A DNA stretch of 64,000 nt from positions 1 through 64,000 of the forward strand of contig NZ_JACZCR010000047.1 of assembly GCF_014904735.1 (NCBI RefSeq), read 5' to 3'. This DNA comes from Microbulbifer hainanensis (lineage in GTDB: Bacteria; Pseudomonadota; Gammaproteobacteria; Pseudomonadales; Cellvibrionaceae). A model generated the notes under the pieces. That model saw only the letters and a program-made list of their open reading frames with translations. It made no database searches and had not been told where the DNA came from. The translations under genes and the position numbers were made by a program. This document shows, piece after piece, positions 55,051-64,000 of this stretch. Position 1 is the first letter of the stretch; every line of letters begins with the position of its first letter.

Positions 55051-56025
55051 CTATGTGGCGTCGGAAACGTTGACCAGTTCCGCTACTTCCCGCAACAACG
55101 CGGTGGCAAACGTACCCACTGGCAGGGCAAATTGCAGAATAAGGTCGTCTCCCGACCATTCGTGGGTAAATGCCGCCGGCTGCAACACCAGCGGGCGCCG
55201 CTCCTGCTTCAACCCGCAGTGCTCAAGCCAGTCACACCAGGCGAGCCAAGGTGCAACAGTGCTTTCCTCCAGCGCCGCCACCGCTTCGCTGGCAGGGTTC
55301 CTGCCACGGCCCCAGAGTGGGCCCGTGGGCTCGGATTCCGGCTCCCCGGGCAGAGGCTGGCGCCAGTTGTCGGCGCGCACGCGCGCAGCGAGCACCTCGT
55401 TGAACAGCCAGCTGCGCGCCGCCGACATGGCGAACGCCTTTTCGCTCTTGCGACAGCGTCCCCCCTCCTCTGCCAGCCGGCGCGCCAGTGACAGATTGCC
55501 GCCTTCGCGGCCGAAACGCTGCTCGCCGAAGTAATTGGGTACTCCGCCGCCAAACCTCCCCAGTACTTGTTCCGCGCTGTCGCGGTCGCCGCGCACATTG
55601 CGTAGGCGGATGACGAAGCGGTTGCCTGCATGCTCTCCGCGGCGCAGTTTGCGCGGACCGCGGTGGTGCTGCAGCACCTCGACTTCGCCGTTGTTCAGAG
55701 GAGACCAGTCCGGCTCAGCCTTCTGTCCGAGCCAGACACTGAACCACTGCGTAGTAACCGCGTGGCGGTCCTTGAGCCCGTAGAAACCAATATCCTGGGT
55801 CCGCACGCCGGCCAGCTGCGCCAGTTGCTGTGCCACCCAACCGGTATTGGCACCGCGCTTGCGAACCTGCAGGTAAACATGCTCTCCCTCGGCAAACGCC
55901 GGTGCGGCCATCTCGTCCACGACGAAGTCTTCCGGTTCGGAACGGAAATCGGCGGAGATCGCCGTGCCGCCCAGTGCGCGCGGCCAGTCGAGCGCCCATG
56001 CGCTAGAGGAATTCTGCTCAGTCAT
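55051..56025 (-). CDS. truD: tRNA pseudouridine(13) synthase TruD
   Basis: Makes pseudouridine 13 in tRNA-Glu. The 324 residues carry the family start [14 protein letters not shown], the catalytic Asp in [15 protein letters not shown] (about residue 86), and [25 protein letters not shown] (the NYFG motif). Length is near the E. coli enzyme (349). It overlaps ispF by 8 bases. Confidence 0.95.
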   Translation of the reverse strand: MTEQNSSSAWALDWPRALGGTAISADFRSEPEDFVVDEMAAPAFAEGEHVYLQVRKRGANTGWVAQQLAQLAGVRTQDIGFYGLKDRHAVTTQWFSVWLGQKAEPDWSPLNNGEVEVLQHHRGPRKLRRGEHAGNRFVIRLRNVRGDRDSAEQVLGRFGGGVPNYFGEQRFGREGGNLSLARRLAEEGGRCRKSEKAFAMSAARSWLFNEVLAARVRADNWRQPLPGEPESEPTGPLWGRGRNPASEAVAALEESTVAPWLAWCDWLEHCGLKQERRPLVLQPAAFTHEWSGDDLILQFALPVGTFATALLREVAELVNVSDAT

Positions 56026-56503
56026 TCAAACGCTCTACGAGAACCGTTGCCTGTGCGGCAATACCTTCACCGCGGCCGGTAAATCCCAGGCGCTCACTGG
56101 TGGTCGCCTTGATGCTGGCTGCGCCGATCTCGACACCGCAATCGGTGGCGATATTTTCCCGCATGGCATCGATATACGGTGCCATTTTCGGTGCCTGGGC
56201 GATCAGTGTGCAGTCCGCATTGACCAACCGATAGCCTCGCTCCGCGACCAGCTCCACCACGTGCCGCAGCAGTGCGCGGCTGTCCGCTCCGGCAAAACGG
56301 GCATCGTTGTCTGGAAAATGATGACCGATATCGCCGAGCGCCAGTGCTCCCAGCAAAGCGTCCGCCAGCGCATGCAGCAGTACGTCGCCATCGGAATGCG
56401 CTTTCAATCCGCGCTCATGGGGTATCTTTACGCCGCCGAGCACCACGTGATCGCCCTCGCCAAAGGCGTGCACATCAAAGCCCTGGCCAATTCGGAAACT
56501 CAC
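56018..56503 (-). CDS. ispF: 2-C-methyl-D-erythritol 2,4-cyclodiphosphate synthase
   Basis: MEP isoprenoid pathway enzyme forming the cyclodiphosphate. The 161 residues start with [56 protein letters not shown], containing the zinc-binding DVH and HSDGDV segments. DIGHHFPD follows, then the [21 protein letters not shown]-like tail ([14 protein letters not shown]). Its GTG shares a base with the ispD stop, so the two are coupled. Confidence 0.97.
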   Translation of the reverse strand: MSFRIGQGFDVHAFGEGDHVVLGGVKIPHERGLKAHSDGDVLLHALADALLGALALGDIGHHFPDNDARFAGADSRALLRHVVELVAERGYRLVNADCTLIAQAPKMAPYIDAMRENIATDCGVEIGAASIKATTSERLGFTGRGEGIAAQATVLVERLND

Positions 56504-57222
56504 TATCTCTTATCCTCTGTGGGCGCAAAACGCAGACGCAAAATTGCCTCTGCCACAATAATGTCGGATGGATGGGTCACTTTGAGGTTATCCCGCCGGC
56601 CCGGCACCAGTTGCGGCGCGTGGCCAAACAGCTCCAGGGCACTGGCCTCGTCGGTAATGGGGGCTCCCTGTTCGAGCGCGCGGCGCAGGCAGTCCTGCAG
56701 TAGACCCAGTGGGGCCCGCTGGGGCGTTTGCGCCAGCCAGATACTGTCCCGATCCAGTGTTCGGTCGACCAGATCGCGGTCACCCTCACGGCGACTGGAT
56801 TTCACCGTATCGCTGGCGGGCTGCGCCAGCAGGGCTTGTGGCGACGTGTTTTCGTCGAGCAATGCGGCGATATCTTCCAGCGCCACGCAGGGACGCGCCG
56901 CGTCGTGCACGAGTACAGGAGTTTCCGCGGGGACCCGGGTTATCAGGGTATTCAGCGCAGCGAGCACTGAATCCGCGCGCTCGGCGCCACCGGTGACCCG
57001 GTGCACTCTTGGATCGCTGGCCTCCGCCAGATGGGGAAAGTAGCTGTCGTCATCAGATACCGCGACAACCACACCGGCCAAGCCTGGCCAGGTCAGAATA
57101 TTGCGCAACGTCAACGACAACATGGGGCGGCCCAGCAGCGGTAGGTACTGCTTCGGTCTGTCTGCGCCCATACGCTTGCCCACGCCGGCGGCGGGGACGA
57201 CGACCCAGAAATCACTGATCAC
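56503..57222 (-). CDS. ispD: 2-C-methyl-D-erythritol 4-phosphate cytidylyltransferase
   Basis: MEP pathway; transfers CMP to MEP. The 239 residues have [30 protein letters not shown] (the nucleotide-binding start), [20 protein letters not shown] (metal Asp), and [19 protein letters not shown]. It overlaps ftsB by 4 bases upstream and ispF by 1 base downstream. Confidence 0.97.
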   Translation of the reverse strand: MISDFWVVVPAAGVGKRMGADRPKQYLPLLGRPMLSLTLRNILTWPGLAGVVVAVSDDDSYFPHLAEASDPRVHRVTGGAERADSVLAALNTLITRVPAETPVLVHDAARPCVALEDIAALLDENTSPQALLAQPASDTVKSSRREGDRDLVDRTLDRDSIWLAQTPQRAPLGLLQDCLRRALEQGAPITDEASALELFGHAPQLVPGRRDNLKVTHPSDIIVAEAILRLRFAPTEDKR

Positions 57223-57515
57223 GGTTTACCGTTCTCCGCTTTATCCGGATCCATAAAAATAAACAGGGTTTCACCATCCTTGATCAGGCCCAGATCGTAT
57301 CGGGCCTTGGCCTCTACACCGTCGGTACCCACTTTGAGGCTGCGCACTTCGCGCAGCAACTGGCGATTGCGCCGTTCGAGTGCCGAGTTCTTTTCCTGCT
57401 GCTGTGCCAGCTCGCGCTTCAGGCGCGTGACTTCTGCCAGGCTCCCCTCACCCACCCAGAGGCGGTACTGGGTAACCAGCAGAATAATGGTGAGAATTGC
57501 CAGCAGCCATCTCAT
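57219..57515 (-). CDS. ftsB: Cell division protein FtsB
   Basis: A bitopic divisome protein that forms a complex with FtsQ and FtsL. The 98 residues have a short N-terminal helix MRWLLAILTIILLVTQYRLWVG as the membrane anchor, a coiled coil LKRELAQQQEKNSALERRNRQLLREVRSLK, and a C-terminal globular part ARYDLGLIKDGETLFIF typical of FtsB/DivIC. It stands between eno and ispD, the common gammaproteobacterial place. Confidence 0.96.
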   Translation of the reverse strand: MRWLLAILTIILLVTQYRLWVGEGSLAEVTRLKRELAQQQEKNSALERRNRQLLREVRSLKVGTDGVEAKARYDLGLIKDGETLFIFMDPDKAENGKP

Positions 57516-57625
57516 TCTGATTTATCCAGGCTTCACGCAATACGAAAAGTGCGGAGGAGGGGTTCGGGTTGTTCAATTGAACTGAAGCTCCCTGACTCCA
57601 CCCCCCGCTACTCTCGTTACATAAA

Positions 57626-61572
<3,947 letters not shown>

Positions 61573-61703
61573 TCAGTTGAAAACCCGATGGAATCGGGGA
61601 TGCGGGGCTGGCCCGGGCAAGCCGTCCTGGGGACGAATCCCACTTATCCCGGAGCCTTTGAGATGGGACGCCAGACTACCAGAAAGCGGTTTTCCGCTCA
61701 ATC

Positions 61704-63020
61704 TCAAATCGCGGTCGGAAGCCCGCAATATCGCCACTCGAGCGCGTCCGGCAGGCCCTCCTCGCAGCGGAACAGGTCGCCCACCGCCAGCAGGGATTCC
61801 GGGGCATCCGCGCGATACACGAGCGGCACCCGATCCCGCAGCCAGGGCTCGAGACCGGTTTCCTGCAGGAGTTTCTTCAGGCGCTGAGAATGCGCGCGGC
61901 CCAGCGGCTGCGCCCGCTCGCCACCGCGGCGGAAGTGAACCCGATAGTCACCGGCCGGCCAGGCTGCGCCGGGCCTCAGCTCCCAGCCCTGAGGCAATAG
62001 TAGGGTCCGATCTCCGCGCCATGACCAGTCACCGGTTGCCAAAGCCTGCGGTAATTGTGGCGTGAGGTAGAGCCGATTGCGATAGCGGCGCACCACCCGC
62101 CCAACCAGGGAGACCGCCAGTTCGCTGTCCTCCGCCGCCGCCATGGCCTGGTCCAGGGCTTCCTCCAAGTGCACTGCCGCTGGCATATCGCCACCGAGTC
62201 GGGTGAGCCAGGTACGCAGCAAATTCTTGCGGCGCCGCGGCGGTAACTGGCACAGGAGTTTCAGGTCGATACTTTCACCAAACCGCTCCTCACGCCGGTC
62301 GCAGGCCAAAAGGTCTACATCGCCCAAATCCTGTAACAGATCGGCGGCTTCGCGCAGGTTGGATGCCGCCCGCGCCACCCGCTCGCGCACCGGCCAGCGC
62401 TCGCGCAGCGGGGGCAGGACGCGCGCGCGCAGGAAATTTCGCTCGAGAGATAAGTCCCGGTTGCTCTCGTCTTCAATCCAGCTCAGGCCTTCGGCCCGGG
62501 CGTAGGATTCGAGCTGATCGCGACCTGTACCGAGTAGAGGCCGCAACAGCGTTGCCGTCGACCCACCTTCACATTCGAGCTGCCGGCTCTCCGCCATCGC
62601 CGCCAGGCCCAGAGCACCACTGCCGCGCAGCAGCCGCAGCAGAAACGTCTCAGCCTGGTCGTCGCCGTGTTGGGCCAGTAACAACTGATCCCCGGGTTGC
62701 AGCAGTTCCGCAAACACATGGTAGCGGGCCCGCCGGGCCCCCTGCTCCAGGCCCCCGTCCCCGGAGTCGACCGCTACGCGGCGCACTTCGATCGGAATGC
62801 CCAGCGATTCCGCAGTCGATACACAGTGCTCTTGCCAGGCATCCGCATTGGCCGACAGCCCGTGATGAACGTGTATTGCGCGCACGGGTAATCGAAGGCG
62901 GGCGAGGATGTGCAGTAATACACTGGAATCCAGCCCGCCGGAATAGGCGACCCAGCGCACACCCGCACAGGGGTGGCGCGACAACGCCGCGGCAACAATT
63001 TCCGGCAATTCCACAGACAC
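61704..63020 (-). CDS. tilS: tRNA(Ile)-lysidine synthase
   Basis: Converts C34 to lysidine in the AUA-reading tRNA-Ile. The 438 residues have the PP-loop VAYSGGLDSSVLLHIL (about residues 24-39), AIHVHHGLSANADAWQEHC, AQHGDDQAETFLLRLLRGSGALGLAAM, and the C-terminal TilS domains ending VGDLFRCEEGLPDALEW. The GTG at 63020 has GGAG about 5 bases upstream and gives the usual length; a longer frame to 63134 is unconserved. accA, usually its upstream neighbour, is absent. It is divergent from the sugar-porter gene. Confidence 0.93.
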   Translation of the reverse strand: MSVELPEIVAAALSRHPCAGVRWVAYSGGLDSSVLLHILARLRLPVRAIHVHHGLSANADAWQEHCVSTAESLGIPIEVRRVAVDSGDGGLEQGARRARYHVFAELLQPGDQLLLAQHGDDQAETFLLRLLRGSGALGLAAMAESRQLECEGGSTATLLRPLLGTGRDQLESYARAEGLSWIEDESNRDLSLERNFLRARVLPPLRERWPVRERVARAASNLREAADLLQDLGDVDLLACDRREERFGESIDLKLLCQLPPRRRKNLLRTWLTRLGGDMPAAVHLEEALDQAMAAAEDSELAVSLVGRVVRRYRNRLYLTPQLPQALATGDWSWRGDRTLLLPQGWELRPGAAWPAGDYRVHFRRGGERAQPLGRAHSQRLKKLLQETGLEPWLRDRVPLVYRADAPESLLAVGDLFRCEEGLPDALEWRYCGLPTAI

Positions 63021-63203
63021 GCCCGCTCCGGCTCCCGACTCTCTCTGGCGGCAGTATACGACAGCCGCCTCTGGTCTTGATTGCCCCAGCGCCCAAGCCG
63101 GCCCAGGAGGCGCATTCCACTTGCACTGAAGCATTCACTACGCCGGTTTGTGGCCGGCCGAACCGTTGCCGCCAGCTTTCCCGGCATCCCGGCCCGCCAC
63201 GAA

Positions 63204-63256
63204 CAAAGTGGGACACCCGACCATGTCCAACTTTGCGGCAAATGGCAAAGTAGGAC
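63204..63256. promoter_or_regulatory. Array of three 11-bp boxes CAAAGTnGGAC upstream of the sugar porter
   Basis: CAAAGTGGGAC (63204-63214), the same element inverted as GTCCAACTTTG (63225-63235), and CAAAGTAGGAC (63246-63256) recur every 21 bp, separated by exactly 10 bp each and in alternating orientation. Neighbouring boxes thus form inverted pairs with centres two helical turns apart. The array lies 106-158 bp before the sugar-porter start and 184 bp before tilS; a TATGCT -10-like element (63272-63277) follows. The rest of the 341-bp gap (63021-63361) shows no gene. Confidence 0.6.
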
Positions 63257-63361
63257 GATTATCGACCGGCTTATGCTCCACCATCGACTCACAGGGTGGC
63301 AGTGCTGCGCACGCCCAAAACGCCGCCCAAAGGCTCAACAATAAAAACCGGTAGGTACATC

Positions 63362-64000
63362 ATGCAAGCGATTGAGAACTCTCCGGATGCCCTGGTGACG
63401 GGCACACCGGACTCCCCTCCCCTGGCCTTTGTGATTCTGATCTGCAGCGTCGCCACCATCGGCGGCTTCCTTTTCGGCTTCGACAGCGGCGTCATCAATG
63501 GGACCGTCACGGGCCTACAGCAGGCCTTTCATTCCGACACCGCCGGAACCGGCTTCAACGTCGCCTCGATGCTGCTCGGCTGCGCCGCGGGTGCCTTTTT
63601 CGCCGGCCGCCTCGCCGATATCTGGGGGCGCAGGCAGTTGCTGCTGATCGCCTCGGTCTTTTTTGTAGTCAGCGCCTGGGGATCAGGTATTGCCGCCAAT
63701 TCACCGGAATTTGTGTTCTACCGCATCCTCGGTGGCCTCGCCGTGGGGGCCGCCAGTGTGATGTCGCCAGCCTATATCAGCGAAGTCGCGCCGGCGGCTT
63801 GGCGCGGTCGCTTGATCACCACTAACCAGATCGCGATCATCTCCGGGCTCTTCGCCGCCTTCGTCAGCAACTACTTTCTCGCCGACATCGCCGGTTCCGC
63901 GGTCAATGAATGGTGGATGGGATACAGCGCCTGGCGCTGGATGTTCTGGATCGAAATTGCTCCTGCCCTCATGTTCTTTCTCGCCCTGTTGCTGATTCCG
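63362..64000 (+). CDS. MFS sugar porter, 5' part (cut by window end)
   Basis: The first 213 codons of a sugar:proton symporter run to the last base of the window. Seen: GGFLFGFDSGVINGTVTGLQQAF (the helix 1 sugar-porter pattern), SMLLGCAAGAFFAGRLADIWGRRQLLLI (MFS motif A), YRILGGLAVGAASVMSPAYISEVAPAAWRGRL (the PESPR/EVAP-xxRG signature of the family), and WRWMFWIE. It is likely related to xylose/galactose/glucose porters, but the sugar cannot be read. AGGT lies 8 bases before the ATG. The operator array upstream suggests it is tightly regulated. Confidence 0.93.
   Translation, partial: MQAIENSPDALVTGTPDSPPLAFVILICSVATIGGFLFGFDSGVINGTVTGLQQAFHSDTAGTGFNVASMLLGCAAGAFFAGRLADIWGRRQLLLIASVFFVVSAWGSGIAANSPEFVFYRILGGLAVGAASVMSPAYISEVAPAAWRGRLITTNQIAIISGLFAAFVSNYFLADIAGSAVNEWWMGYSAWRWMFWIEIAPALMFFLALLLIP

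Overview
The window looks like a moderately GC-rich chromosomal segment of a marine gammaproteobacterium. Gene order (recA-recX, alaS-lysC-csrA, mutS-fdxA, and the tilS-pyrG-kdsA-eno-ftsB-ispD-ispF-truD-pcm-nlpD-rpoS block) and protein style resemble the Pseudomonas/Cellvibrio/Microbulbifer side of the class. A Microbulbifer-like genus is my inference, not a proven identification. There is no phage, CRISPR array, intact insertion sequence or rRNA operon. The only RNA gene I can support is one tRNA-Ser.

Layout. (1) 1-14.2 kb is nearly all on the minus strand: tRNA-Ser(GCU), csrA, lysC, alaS, a HIT protein, a Trm112-like protein, a monoacylglycerol-lipase-like hydrolase, class I aldolase and glpK (a glycerol/acylglycerol utilisation run). 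Then come a DUF969-DUF979-pcp operon and recX-recA-pncC, with a LexA box before recA. (2) 14.2-16.7 kb is a decayed, gene-poor patch: a GntP-permease remnant with an in-frame stop, a TetR regulator with palindromes upstream, and a DUF6482 protein. (3) 16.7-27 kb: ppnN, mutS, fdxA, a NodB-type deacetylase, DUF1328, a membrane protein/XRE pair, an AhpD-like protein, dinB (LexA box against its start codon, apparently leaderless), a DUF6116 protein and a divergent ECF-sigma-like gene overlapping a one-TM partner. (4) 27-38.6 kb: a nine-gene acyl-CoA catabolic operon on the minus strand, divergent from a LysR regulator with a T-N11-A box between them. fadH lies downstream of lysR. (5) 38.7-47.3 kb: an MFS transporter, an isolated small transcription unit, a type-B carboxylesterase with a phosphohistidine phosphatase, pepN and a gamma-glutamyltransferase. 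(6) 47.3-51.1 kb: ydbH-ynbE-ydbL (AsmA-like envelope lipid transport). (7) 51.1-63 kb: the rpoS-to-tilS housekeeping block, with popT inserted and with surE and accA missing from their usual places. (8) 63.0 kb to the end: a divergent sugar-porter gene cut by the window edge, preceded by three evenly spaced 11-bp boxes.

The most interesting system is the region-4 operon. It pairs an ACAD10/11-type acyl-CoA dehydrogenase with a separate APH-fold kinase, alongside a histidine phosphatase, MaoC hydratase, three SDRs, thiolase and an MDR reductase. By analogy with LvaA/LvaC of levulinate catabolism and with animal ACAD10/ACAD11, this suggests catabolism of 4-hydroxy (or other gamma-substituted) acyl-CoAs through a phosphorylated intermediate. 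Also notable are the DUF969/DUF979/pcp set (peptide-derived pyroglutamate handling), the ECF-like pair, two matching LexA operators of the CTGT-N8-CCAG type, a CsrA-like site in the csrA leader, and the operator array before the sugar porter.
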